Shown piece by piece: positions 1-10,920 of a stretch of 64,000 bases of DNA. The DNA is from Limnephilus marmoratus (taxonomy: Eukaryota > Arthropoda > Insecta > Trichoptera > Limnephilidae). The notes below the pieces were generated by a model. That model was not told the origin of the DNA and did no database searches. It saw only the letters and a program-made list of their open reading frames with translations. The first letter of the stretch is position 1. Every line of letters starts with the position of its first letter. The stretch covers positions 36,020,405 to 36,084,404 of the forward strand of contig OU862909.1 in assembly GCA_917880885.1 (NCBI GenBank), written 5' to 3'. A program made the translations under genes and the position numbers.

Positions 1-277
1 TAACCTGATTTTCCATGGGTGTCTTTGCCTACTCCTTTTTATTTTTATAAACCTGCTCAAACAGTACCTACTTATTTTAATGTACCTACATAAAAATGTT
101 TTATGGAATTTCATTTTTTGTAAGGAATTCCAAAGGATTCTAAGCTGATTACGGAAAATTGTTTCTAATCACTTAATAACATTGCGCCATTTTAATGAAC
201 TTTGACATTCCAAAGTCGAGAGTAATTTTTCTAAACTAAATCGTATCTACACAAAATTGTTTCGGGGCACTCCACAA
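1..277. other. intergenic flank, nothing recognised
   Basis: AT-rich sequence downstream of the transporter gene. No credible ORF, RNA gene or repeat structure seen. Confidence 0.5.
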
Positions 278-710
278 GACTCCAGCTACTAATATCTACA
301 GCCTGTATGTCGAACGAATATCTACAGCTCATATGTTGAACTAATATCTACGAACTTCAGAGTGTAGACTAATATCTACAGAGCGTAGGTTGAACTAATA
401 TCTACAGAGCGTAGGTTGGACTAATCAGCTAAATGTGTCCAATAGTCCGATATTAGGGATTTTTACATACATACTTACATAAATTAAGTTTTTTAAACTG
501 CATATGCAATATTACGTTATTCCAATATGCTATACATAATTGCAAATCCAACCTCTGCCAGTGCTGTAGATATTCGTCAACACTTTGGTTCTCATAGATA
601 TTAATCAACAGTTTGAGCTGCAGATATTCGTTAACACTTTGATTCTCATAGATATTAGTTCGATTTTTTCAGTTTTTGGAATTCCTGTAGATATTAGTAG
701 ACGCCTCCCT
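278..710. repeat. fold-back element with ATATCTAC modules, copy 1
   Basis: About 430 bp with a perfect 16-bp terminal inverted repeat, CTACTAATATCTACAG at 286-301 and its complement at 685-700. The left third has five AATATCTAC modules about 30-40 bp apart; the right third has GATATT modules in inverted orientation, so the whole could form a long interrupted hairpin. A second copy lies inverted at 45204-45727. Flanking words GACTCCAG and CGCCTCCCT are shared by both copies, so the element extends slightly past the inverted repeat. No coding capacity. Confidence 0.8.
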
Positions 711-1004
711 CCACAACAAGTATATAAGTCACTAGGCACTAGGAAATTTAGCACTTGAAAATAAATTATGTTACTTTGCCTACAGTAGGGCTGTCAAAAA
801 CACAAGAAGTTAAGTAGATTATACAATTCTTTAATTAGTATAATTTTAAAGTTTTCCTACCTGTAACTTTTATATGTGTTTTACTACAAATTAAAGTAAC
901 TATTTACACCTGATTAATTTTAGTAAATAATATTTATAATGTTGAATTTTTTCGGGTTAAAATATATATATTTTTTAAATAAATGCTGTTATTTTATTTT
1001 TCAG

Positions 1005-1262
1005 TGTGCCACACATCTTTCGCGTCTTTCACAACTATCACGTCTTTTACATCTTTCATATTTTTCACGTCTTTCACATCTTCCACGCCTTTCACATTTT
1101 CATGTTTTTTACGTTTTTCACATCCTTCACGTCTTTTACATCTCTCACGTCTTTCGTATCTTTTACATCTTTTGCGTCTTTCACATCTCTCTTATCTTTT
1201 AAACCTTTGATGTCTTTTATATCTTTCATATCTCTCACATTATCTTTCATGCTTTTTATACC
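1005..1262. repeat. pyrimidine-rich 9-bp minisatellite
   Basis: Degenerate tandem repeat of units such as TCTTTCACG and TCTTTTACA. Because 9 is a multiple of 3 and the units lack stops, overlapping open frames of 75-93 codons appear here; they are compositional artefacts. It is the strand complement of the larger array at 5190-6240. Confidence 0.85.
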
Positions 1263-4249
1263 TGCTTTACCTTCAATATTTTCATAACCTCTCTATCTTT
1301 ATTTCTAACTTAAGACTCACGGCGAGAAACCCCGAGGGCACTCGAGAAGTGTGAATGTGAGGAGTATCTCGCCGTCTCGTTCTCGCGCTCGTCTGTTCTC
1401 CGATCGGTGTCGGTATTTTTGGCTGCTTCAAAGGATTTCTTTAGCGAGAAGAGAGAAGACTACTACATTCACATTTTATCTCAGTGCCGATTAGTGAAGA
1501 ATATTAAATAAAAACTTACCAACCCTGCTCTGTTTCGATGAATTTGCATTACCCACCATCGTCTGTCTGTTCTATATATTTTTTACTCAATTTTTATTAC
1601 AATGTTCACAAAATTATAATAGGTCCTCCTGTATGGGATTAATGCAAAAAAATGGAAAATTGATCCCAGGCTAGGGCCCCTTCTCCCTCTCGACCGTCCC
1701 GGCCCCTCGAGAGACAACTAGTTACATCTGAATCTGGCAATAAATGTGTCACATTTATTTCATACACAAACGTTAAATCGTTCATGATAACAATGGCGGT
1801 GTGTTATGTTTAAAGTAACTGTTTAATTTATAATTGGTTTTTATTTTAAAAAATCATCTAAAGGAAGCTATATTAATATTAGGATCAGGTAAGTACTGTG
1901 ATTGCTCGGCTCCTTCACAAACCCCTGAACCTGGGATTTATAACCCCCTGAACTCCCCTCTCAGCGACCCTGTCTTTGGGCACAAGAGTTCTGGGACCCC
2001 CTCAGGTCGGGGGCCCTGGCCTGCACCCGCGTGTTCTTAGGACTTCCAGTAAAAATGAAATTAGTAGTACCTACTACCCACCTATTAATTTTATTGTGCA
2101 TCTCTAATGCTACTTCCACACCGAAGCCAACCTTCCAACTCTGAACTTAGTTCGGTTTGGGAGGTTGGCCGGTAGTGTGGTGGCTGCGGCCAACCCTCCA
2201 ATTCTGAACACCGAACTCCAAAATGGTGGACGTCGAACAGCTGATTCAGCGCTGTATCTTATCAGTTGTCTGCAATTGTGCAGGTGATGCTTCGGTTTCC
2301 ATAATCTTGATTTCAATTCGTAAAGCTAAAAAAATTATAATTTCAAACAATTTTTATACCACTCTCCCGTAATAATATTGCGCAGACTGATGTGTTGGAC
2401 CAACTCGCACGAACCATCCATCGCCGATTGCCTCGGAGGCGATCCCGGGCCGACTCGAATTTCCAACGCACAAACTACCTACCCCTCTACCCAATCATCT
2501 GAACGTTTGAAGTTGGCCTCAGTTGACCATACCATTATCCTTCATCACTCTTGATTTGCAATTTTAAGAACAGATGAAAAATAATACAAATCATATTTTA
2601 ACACGTTTTATTACAATTACATACATTTTTTAAATAGTTCATCACAACAACAAAACATAATGTGCTCTCTAGACTTATATATTATTGTTATTGTATATAA
2701 AAAATATTATAATAGTACCTATAACTAATCGCAGAAGTCCTTTACATAAACATTTGAAGTAAGTATGAGAAGGCCCACAGTTTCTTAACAAATATCGAAA
2801 AGTAAACGCTTTAATGACTTAAAATGGTTTGTATATACAAGCGACTTAAATGCAAATAAATACTAAATTTACAAAAAATCATCAATAACTTGTGCCAATG
2901 TCAACAATTTTTTTTAGTTTCAAACCCTTGCATTATTTATTTGTGTTTGCAAACTTGTTTCCTTAATATACGGTAAATAAAAAAAATATGAAAAGCTGCC
3001 AGGCTTAATGTTATCATTTAAAAACATTCGTATTTGAATATAAATAACTAGGTTATTATTCTTAAAATTATTATAAACCTTATTTTTAAATTGGTCTTTC
3101 ATTTTGACATTATGTAAGTACGTGAAATAAAAGAAAAGTGTCATGGTTGATTTAATTTACCTATTAATACTTTTAAATAAATATTTAAACAAAAAAAAAA
3201 ACATATCTCAAAATGAATATAACTACTTAAGAGGGCATTACCAGAGAAAGCCGGAAATACGTCATTTTCAAAAAAGTTTTTAGACGTATTGACTCTTTTC
3301 CACAAAAAATTATAAATGGATTTTGAAAGATTGTTCTTTTATCTAGCATAGTTATGTAATAAATTTTTAGATTTTTTTTTAATTTTTAGTATAATAAGGT
3401 TATTCCATAAGTCGTTGGCAGATTTGTTAAATTTTCAAAAAAGTTTTTGTATTATACCACACCCATTTCAAATAATGTAATCATGCAGTAAAATAAATCA
3501 ATACATTATCTAGCAAAGTTATGTATTAGAATTTTAATTTTAGTTTCAATAAAATCATAAAAAAATATGTACGTACATGTGTTTCTTGACGAAAATTGGT
3601 CCTTTTGTGTATTTATTTGCGTACTTACAAACTAATATATTTCAGATTTTATTAACATTCTTATTAAATTTAGACATTATTGAAAAATGATAAATACTTA
3701 TAATCAAAAAATAACTACAAAAAGTACATTATTTTAATAGTTTTATCGTCACCCCTTTCAGCATTTTTGGATGAAGGTATAAATTAAAGCTAATTTGGAT
3801 TGAAATACATTCGATATTGAGTTATAATTTTAAAAAGCTGGTACGGAGAATAATCAATCTTTCTCATTGTAACCGCCCTGCACGATCGGAAGAACAACTT
3901 TCGACGAAATGTGGATTTTCTTCCGCTGGCTGGTTAAACGCTCTTAATCAAGAACAACTTGAAATAGTAACGTTATCAAAATAGACCTCTTGCTTAGTCA
4001 ACATTTTTAAAAAAAGCTCCTCAGACTCTTAACTAAAAGGGCAACTTACAAATATTTTTGTTTCATGGTAACACTGACCAATAAAAGCACAAAATAATTA
4101 TCTATGAAATGCTACCACTCTAATAATACATACCTGTGTAATGGTGGCAAATGGCACATAGAAACATAAGCCTCAACATTTAAATAATATTTAGTGGAAT
4201 GTCTAATAATTTCATAAGGCAATAAATACTTTGGCTAAATAAAATATCA
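1263..4249. other. 3' flank and possible 3' UTR of the transporter
   Basis: No gene is supported. 2127-2168 holds a 12-bp interrupted hairpin (CCAACCTTCCAA with TTGGGAGGTTGG); related words recur at 2200-2215. From about 2570 to 4249 the sequence is very AT-rich and lies just past the transporter stop, so part of it is probably the minus-strand 3' UTR. A TTTATT at about 2609-2614 would read AATAAA on the minus strand, but I cannot place the poly(A) site. Confidence 0.4.
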
Positions 4250-4651
4250 TTAATGGTCGTTTAACTTTTCAGTGTCAGACACAAAAGTGCAATCCAACAG
4301 TTTCTGAGTCAAGATCATGGTCGCTCTAGAAAACTTTTCATATGCTTCAGGTTTTTTCGACTTGATGCATAAATAGTATACAGGGATTCCAGAAACCAAG
4401 ATACCAATGCCAATGGCTGTGTTCCAGGGTTCGGCTATGGCAGGAACTATGACCAGGAATCCAATACAGACCAGGAAGGCTACAGGGAGAATTGTATTGA
4501 CCCTGATTGGTCTAGGCAGGTCTGGTCTGGTTTTCCTCAGAGACAGCATGCCCAGAATACTGGCTCCAACAGATAGCCACAGAATTTGAGAGAAGTAGTT
4601 GATCAACGCAAAGATGTCGCTCGTGCACAGCATCAGAAGAGATATGAAGCA
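4250..4651 (-). CDS. SLC7 transporter, last exon with stop
   Basis: Begins after a CACAG acceptor (4652-4653) and runs 133 codons to the stop at 4250-4252. It starts CFISLLMLCTSDIFALINYF, continues with hydrophobic helices, the loop RKTRPDLPRPIRVN and the final helices (PVAFLVCIGFLVIVPAIAEP, then GIPVYYLCIK). It ends with a short cytoplasmic tail KLNDH. The LR..PD.PRPI motif is typical of LAT and y+LAT proteins. The preceding intron is only 179 bp. The ATG at 4726 lies in that intron and is not the start. Confidence 0.95.
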   Translation of the reverse strand, partial: CFISLLMLCTSDIFALINYFSQILWLSVGASILGMLSLRKTRPDLPRPIRVNTILPVAFLVCIGFLVIVPAIAEPWNTAIGIGILVSGIPVYYLCIKSKKPEAYEKFSRATMILTQKLLDCTFVSDTEKLNDH

Positions 4652-4830
4652 CTGTGGAAATGAAAAAAATTTAAGAACTATTAGATTAAAATTCCAATAT
4701 GATTCTGCAAAGACAAAACCAAACAATATTTTTATTTGAGCTATCTCCTCAAGAGTGCTTAATTAGCCAAAGGATCCACCCAAAAAAAAAACGAATCCGT
4801 AGATAAAATATATTTCAACATTTAACGTAC

Positions 4831-5031
4831 CGTGAATAGAAGCGATGGTACAGGAGTCAACTTCTTGTAGTGGACCAGCGAGAAGATGTCAGGAAGATGG
4901 CCTTCCTGGGCCCCGGTCATGAAGAGGCGGGCGGAGGTGAAGAGTATTCCATTGACTCCGCCGAATGTAGAGAGGGCCACGAACAGGGGGATGGCCCAGT
5001 AGGCACTCCCGAACATCTTTTGACCAAATGT
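4831..5031 (-). CDS. SLC7 transporter exon (TM8 region)
   Basis: A 201-bp, phase 0 to phase 0 exon between a TTTAG acceptor (5032-5033) and a GTACGT donor (4830). It encodes [16 protein letters not shown], then [31 protein letters not shown] and [14 protein letters not shown]. These are strongly conserved SLC7 segments (STFGG.NG helix, AREGHLP-type loop, TP.P.LLF). The upstream intron holds the 9-bp minisatellite. Confidence 0.95.
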
Positions 5032-5189
5032 CTAAAAAATATCAAAAACATAATATTATAAAATGAAAGCTTATAGATGAAAAATTGGGCAATTTTCTTA
5101 AAAAAACATTGTGATGTCCATAACGATATCAAAATCTATTTCAACAGGTTTTTTAAATTAATTGTGTTTCTAATAAATGTTCTATAATG

Positions 5190-6240
5190 TGAACGGCATG
5201 AAAGATATGAGAGATATTAATGATGTTAAAGTTAGAAAAGACTTGAAAGGTATGACAGATACGACAGATAAGACATGCGAGATATGAAAGATGAAATGAA
5301 AGGTGTGACAGGTCTGAAAAGTATAAAAGATATGAGGAGATATGAAAATATGAAAGGTATGTCAGGTAAAAAATGTATGAACGATAAAATGAGAGTGAAA
5401 GATATATAAGATAAGAGTAATATGAAAGTTATGAAAGATAACATGAGAGAAATGAAAGACAAGAGAGATATGAAATGTATAGTTGAGAGTATAAAAGGTA
5501 TGAGAGATATGGAAGATATAAAAGGTACAAAAGATGTGAAATATGCAAACGACATGAAAGATGTGAAAGACGTGAAAGATGTGAAGGGTATGGGAGGCAA
5601 AAAAGGTATGGGAGGTAAAAAAGGTACGAGAGGTGTAAAAGGTATGAAAGATTTGAGAGATATAAGCGATATGAAATTTATGAAAGGTATAAAAGTTATG
5701 GAAGACGAGAAAGATGTGAAATATGTGAAAAATGTGTAAGACGCGAAAGATGTGAAAGACGTAAAAGATGGGAAAGATGTGAAAGACGTGAAAGGTGTGA
5801 AAGGCGTGAAAGATATGAAAGACGCGAAGGACGTGAAAGTCGCGAAAGAGTGCAAATGTGAAAGACGTGAAAGGCGTGAAAGATACGAAAGACGCGAAGG
5901 ATGTGAAAGACGCGAAAGAGTGAAATATGTGAAAGACGTGATGGGTATGAAAGTTGTGAAAGGCGTGAAAGACATGAAAGATGGGAAGGACGTGAAAGAC
6001 GCGAAAGAGTTAAAGATGTGAAGGACGCGAAAGGCATGAAAGATGTGATAGACGTGAAAGCGTGAAAGATGTGAAAGACGTAAAAGATGTGAAAGACGCG
6101 AAAGATGTGAAAGGCGTGAAAGATATGAAAGACGCGAAGGATGTGAAAGACGCGAAAGAGCGCAAGATGTGAAAGACATGACAGACGTGAAAGATGTGAA
6201 AGACACGAGAGACGTGAAAGATGTGAAAGATGCGAAACAC
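5190..6240. repeat. 9-bp minisatellite, about 1 kb, in a transporter intron
   Basis: Tandem units close to GTGAAAGAY-G, for example GATGTGAAAGACGTGAAAG, repeated over a kilobase. Units are most uniform at 5740-6235 and more degenerate (ATGAGAGAT, GGTATGAAAG) at 5190-5600. The period makes all three frames open for long stretches on both strands, including a 346-codon minus frame of Ser-Arg-Leu and Phe-Thr-Ser repeats. These frames have no start context, no domain, and sit inside an intron (5032-6384). Confidence 0.9.
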
Positions 6241-6384
6241 TTCAAAGACAGAATAGATAATACAAATTTCACAGATCAGTCGGGTTACCTACTTAACAAG
6301 TTTCTAAAAATATTTGAAAAATATTGTGTATATATTTTTTAGTATTGGCACGTATAGGTAATAATCATGTAATAATAAAGTTAC

Positions 6385-6508
6385 CACAGCCACAGCTGCC
6401 GAGTCCAGCATCTCTTGTTTAGTCACCACAGTAAAATACGCCAAGTTAGCCAGCACGTAGATAGTCGTCACTAGCGGCATTGCGATCCAAATGGCGCGGG
6501 GGAGATTC
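6385..6508 (-). CDS. SLC7 transporter exon (TM7)
   Basis: A 124-bp exon with a TTCAG acceptor (6509-6510) and a GTAACT donor (6384). The first base completes the lysine codon begun in the previous exon. It reads [17 protein letters not shown], then [17 protein letters not shown] and DSAAVAV, with one long hydrophobic helix. It ends in phase 0. The family continues with TFG after AVAV, and the next exon starts with exactly those residues. Confidence 0.94.
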
Positions 6509-7151
6509 CTGAAAAATAAAGGGATTAAATATACTTATTTTATTTAGTTATTGGATTAAATCAACCGGAATTTTTACTGGTGATAATTACATAGCTTATC
6601 CAGTAATTATTAGTGGGTAGGTACTACTCGAAAAAGAGAATATAAAGCCAAGATATTATAAAAAAACTCGAAAAATTTCAACACTGTTTTCGTAATTTTT
6701 TAAACAACACAAGAACAAACAAAATTCTTCATGGTTTTGTCTTATTTACATAATATTCAAATGTCCATGATAGCAATGACGTTACGAACTGATTTCGCGC
6801 TTATACCGCGGAACTTGGTTGTGATTATTCATGATAATCTAGAAAAAAAATAACAATGTATTTTAAACAAAGATTACAAAAAAAAATCTATTCAAAATTG
6901 TGTGGCGTAATCGTAGCTTTATTTTTTCGAGTCGTAATGCACATGTTCGGATAACTTCGAATAAACAAACAAAATAATAAAAATACAAAATCAAAGTAAT
7001 TTGTGGAACAGCTGACAAAGCACGGAGAAAGAATAATTTTTATAAATGTGTTTAAATGAACAAAAATAAGAAATTTAAGTACCTTAAATTTATTTAATTT
7101 AAAAATTAAACTCTTTTTTATTTTAACAATGAACCAGTACTCATAGAGACC
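6509..7151. other. intron sequence, nothing recognised
   Basis: AT-rich intron between the transporter exons at 6385-6508 and 17960-18101. No repeat or coding signal identified. Confidence 0.5.
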
Positions 7152-7205
7152 AATTTTTGGGGTATAGCTTTATGGGGTGTTGCGCTATCTCCTTCTTTAG
7201 CCAAC

Positions 7206-10200
7206 TAGGCCAGGCAACGAAGACCAAAAAACACCAAAGAGGGGAAATAATTCATGTAGAAGCCAATTTTGGCACAGTTGTAGGGGAAGGTGTCCTTAAC
7301 AAAATACTAAAAGTACTGGGGGGTGGGGGTGGAGCTAAGGGGGGGGGGGGGAGGTCTAAAGGTCCCTTTTTTCAGTTTTTCGTTAATAACTCGAAAACCA
7401 CTACCTCTAGCGAAAAAGTGTCTAGGTACTAAATTATCTACATAAAATTCTCCACAAAAAAGGTTCTATAAACTTTTTTGTTAGGATCAAGGCTTAGGGA
7501 GATAGGAAGGGGGGAAAATGTAAAATTAAAAATAAAAACAGATTTTATTGTTGAAAATGGAATGCCGGTCGTTAAAAATTAAATATTTATTGTTAAAAAT
7601 GAAATAATTAGTGTTTGAATAAACGCTGCGCCGTGTTGTTCGTGAGTTATCAAAATTTCTGCTTTTATTACAGATTATACATTATAAGATTATTCATTTC
7701 CAGTGTGTGTGTGACAATGGCTGAGAAGTGTTTAATTTGTGAGGGTGAAGTTGAAAATGATTTGTGCAACGTCGGAAAAAAAGGGATAATTGGATTAGTG
7801 AACGCAAGTGTGAAGGAAAGATGGGAAAGATAACGGTTTCAGGAGTAAGACAAATGGTGTTGTTCATAATTCTTGCAGAAGAGACTACATCAGAAGTGAC
7901 TCAATAAAGAGGTTTCTGAGAGACAATCTTTTACATCAACCTTCAACATCACGTGATGCCTCGTCTTTGCGTTCAGGACAAGAGATATTTGATTTTAAAA
8001 CTAAGTGCTTTTTCTGCACAGAAACTTATGACGAAGAGAAGGAGATTAAAAAACCTTATTCTTTATTTTCCTTATTATTAAAAACCCATTCTTCTCTAGG
8101 CGCCAAACAGTTTTTAAAGTACGTACGAGTGGGTTTCACAATTCTATTATCGATCGTGGGCAGAGAAGAATGGATCAGTGGGGAGACGACGTAATTAGAC
8201 ACGCAGCAGATGCAATATATCATGAGGAATCTTACAAAAGATTCTTGTTAACCTCTGTACCTTCGAAAATAAAATCTGGACGTCCTCAAGGTGAAGAGAT
8301 TTCAGAAGCAATGGAAGAAATCTATAATTATATTGAAGGTACTGATAATTGCCAATACTCTATGGACGAGTTGTTGGAACAGTTTATTACAAGAAAACCA
8401 CCACATAAGAAGACCATTAAAGAGAGAATGAAGAAAAAATATGGAGACCAAATTTTTTCAGTGAAATTCGCACCAGACAAACTATCGTTTCCTTTCGTAG
8501 TTTTAGTGATAAAATCTTGAGTGACTCATGGTATACTTCAAGGTGTAAAGATGAACAAAAAGAACGTGAGAGAATTGTACAAAAAACTGCTGAGATTATC
8601 TTGGAAGACATTGAATCCATGGCTTATGACAACAGTACCTATCCTTCTTCAGCTAGCTTCTGCAGTGACGCTGACCAATTAATACCTAAGTCTCTCAGAG
8701 TCTTCTTGGACTGCATTGCAAAGAAAAAAAGGTCGAAAGAGGCAGTGAAGAAAAAGATGACAACTATAGCTCATGTTCTTATTGCTGCTGTTCGCCCTCG
8801 ATGTTTCATATCCCCAATTCTGACCAGCATCGCTCTGTTCATATACAGAAAATTCGGATCAAAGAACTTGGTGTCCCTTCTATCGAAGTTGGGATTGAGT
8901 GCTTTTTACTACGACGCTCAGCAGCTGGAGCTCTCCACCATCCACCACCCGCAAGAGCCTATTCCAAGTGAAACGTTTTGCCAGTACATTTTCGATAATG
9001 CGGACTTCAATGTCTCGATGGCTGGAATACCTTTCACAGCATGGGAGGTATCAAATGTGTTACACCAACCCACGCTTTCCGTACATCCACGAAAGTTGAA
9101 AGGCTGAAATCTGTTCCCCCCCAAGAAGAAGTGGGAGTTGGGAGTTCTGGAGCTGCAACCCTTTTAAGGTTGGTGGACCAACGCATTGCAGCGAATTATC
9201 ATCGAATACTTGAGCGTGCTGAAGCCCATCCCCTGTAACATATTCACACCCACTCTTCAAGATTTCCTGTGGATGAGTGGTAAGTGGCTCCAGGAGGAGG
9301 AACCCACTGCAGAGGTGTCAACCATTCCAGAATGGAAGGGTTTTATGCAATTGGTGAGTAAAGTCATTAACAAAGAAAAAACTTCGGTAACCTTTCTTCC
9401 ATTCATCAATTCACCACCTGACGAGTACAGCACTGTACACACTGTATTACAGTATGCTTTAAAAAATAGTCAGGAGATAGGGGCCACAGTTTGTTTCGTA
9501 ACATTCGACCAGCCTTTGTACCTAAAGGCTAGAGAAATCACGTTTGGGACCATTGCTGTGAGACTTGGTGGATTTCACACCCTAATATCCTTCATGGGGT
9601 GCATTGATCACATAATGGCTGGATCGGGACTGAAAGATGTACTATGCCAAGTATTCGCTGCTTATTCTGTTGACAAGATCTTAACAGGCCACGCCTACAG
9701 CCGAGCTGTTCGAGGACATTTACTTGTTCAGCTTGTTTTATGTCGAATTGTTCTGGAAGGAGCAAATGTTTTAGAGGAAGAGAAGAGAGAGATCTTGAGA
9801 ATGCTGACCAACATGAAGGAATTTACTCCAGACAAAGTTGAAGATAATGCTTCCTTGGTGTCAGCTTTGACGAAATTTCAGAATGATGTGTGTTGCCGCA
9901 AAGCAGGGTTTGCCTGCTCCGGTGCCTGCGGCTGCCTCGGCTCATGTATGAACGGACCCCCGTCGAAGACAGCATTGATGACGATGAAAGTTTAGATTTC
10001 GACGAAATTTGATGTTCAAGGTACATCCTTAAGCACTAATTATTTGATTTTTTAACAATAAGCGTTTCATTTTTACCGACAAACATTTCATTTAAAAAAA
10101 TTAAAACAGTTTTTTATAAATTTTACATTTTCCCCCCTCCCTATCTCCTTAAGCATTGATCCTAACAAAAAAGTTTATAGAACATTTTTTGTAGAGCATT

Positions 10201-10424
10201 TTATGTAGATAATTTAGTATCTAGATACTTTTTCGCTAGAGGCGATAGTTTTCGAGTTATTAACGAAAAACTTAAAAAAGGGACCTTTAGACCCCCCCCC
10301 CTTAGCTCCACCCCCACCCCCCAGTACTTTTAGTATTTTGTTAAGGACACCTTCCCCTACAACTGTGCCAAAATTGGCTTCTACATGAATTATTTCCCCT
10401 ATTTTTCCTTCGTTGCCTGGGCTA
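7206..10424 (+). mobile_element. 3.2-kb DNA transposon with long TIRs and a CXC-type protein
   Basis: Termini are TAGGCCAGGCAACGAAG (7206) and, inverted, TAGCCCAGGCAACGAAG (10424). The inverted repeats continue almost without break for about 320-340 bp (7206-7540 against 10105-10424) and include a G-run near 7330-7355, mirrored as a C-run at 10293-10322. The 3-bp direct repeat AAC flanks it (7203-7205 and 10425-10427). Removing the element and one AAC restores AGCCAACGTTTCGG, exactly the uninterrupted sequence of the related repeat at 56971-56984. It carries one decayed gene (7717-10012). A 3-bp duplication and a cysteine-rich transposase would suit the Academ superfamily, but I cannot confirm this. 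Confidence 0.85.
7717..10012 (+). pseudogene. CXC-domain protein of the 3.2-kb transposon, frameshifted
   Basis: Reading across frames gives a protein of about 750 residues. The start is ATG at 7717 (MAEKCLICEGEVENDLC), with a paired-cysteine N-terminus, then NSCRRDYI and FDFKTKCFFCTE, a long helical middle (8170-9100), and a C-terminal cysteine cluster near 9892-9950 (CCRKAGFACSGACGCLGSC) resembling tesmin/TSO1 CXC motifs. It ends in an acidic tail at 10012. Frame changes fall near 7830, 8190, 8517, about 9013 and 9955. At 9013 the frame shift turns what should read LDGWNTFHSMGGI into nonsense; that motif is conserved in uncharacterised CXC proteins found in many animals. It is probably the transposase, but no catalytic triad was assigned. 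Confidence 0.7.
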
Positions 10425-10427
10425 AAC

Positions 10428-10459
10428 GTTTCGGACAGCGTTACGGTGTCTGTCATCAG
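10428..10459 (-). ncRNA. hammerhead-ribozyme-like core
   Basis: On the minus strand the order is CTGATGA (10459-10453), a short hairpin ending in CTGTCC, then GAAAC (10432-10428). That is the hammerhead core layout CUGAUGA, stem II, GAAA. The base of stem II is imperfect and no clear stem I partner was found. The CXC transposon is inserted immediately beside it. Confidence 0.35.
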
Positions 10460-10920
10460 GGCAGATGTGTAATCGATAGAGGTAAAGTGTGTGTTTATGC
10501 GATAACGTCATCTAGGAGCTGGTATTACAATACAATTTAAAATTGTTGTCTGCGTTTAGTTTTGGTGTAGCCGTCAATTATCTATTAAGAACTATTGAGC
10601 TTAGCCACATCGCGTTGTCTTTATTAGGATTTTTGTGAAAGTCAATGGCCTCCGTAATATGCTCTTTGTGTTTAGGGTCTTCCCAGGACTTAAGGAAAAC
10701 ATCCAAAGTAATTGCCGATTTCAATTAAAAAAATAATGGCTGGTTTCAATTACAGGGTGGCCGAGTTTACATGCTCGAAAGTGTTCTCATATCCTTTTGG
10801 AGATCGTCCGTTTTATCTTGTAAACGCTGTTCGAAAAGTTGGCTAAAGAAGGAGGTAGCGCAACACGAAATAATATCCCAAAAATAAATCACCCTTGAAC
10901 TTTTGGCCGTGAAAATTAAA

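Larger units (their letters stand above)
7152..10920. mobile_element. Penelope-like inverted-repeat element, host of the CXC transposon
   Basis: The left arm at 7152-7205 and right arm at about 10827-10920 are inverted copies of a sequence that also occurs at 17815-17935 and 56918-57227; the shared core is GTTGGCTAAAGAAGGAGGTA. Sequence next to the left arm resumes at 10428 with the hammerhead-like motif, so the original element was about 550 bp. On the minus strand, about 10590-10700 can be read as WEDPKHKEHITEAIDFHKN, followed by NKDNA and LSS, resembling the C-terminus of Penelope-like reverse transcriptases. That reading and the inverted terminal copies suggest a truncated Penelope-like retroelement; the class is an inference. 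Confidence 0.55.

Noticed and set aside
939..1287. Three overlapping frames of 75-93 codons
   Set aside because: They come from a pyrimidine-rich 9-bp tandem repeat with no stops, not from a gene.
3200..3860. Possible ancient virus or exogenous coding sequence in the AT-rich flank
   Set aside because: No open frame or motif supports this; only AT-rich non-coding sequence is visible.
5232..6272. A 346-codon minus-strand reading frame rich in Phe-Thr-Ser and Ser-Arg-Leu
   Set aside because: It is the translation of a 9-bp minisatellite; frames on the other strand are equally open, and it lies within an intron of the transporter.
7206..10424. The CXC gene as a host gene with introns
   Set aside because: It sits between long inverted repeats with a 3-bp duplication and has several frameshifts without splice signals.
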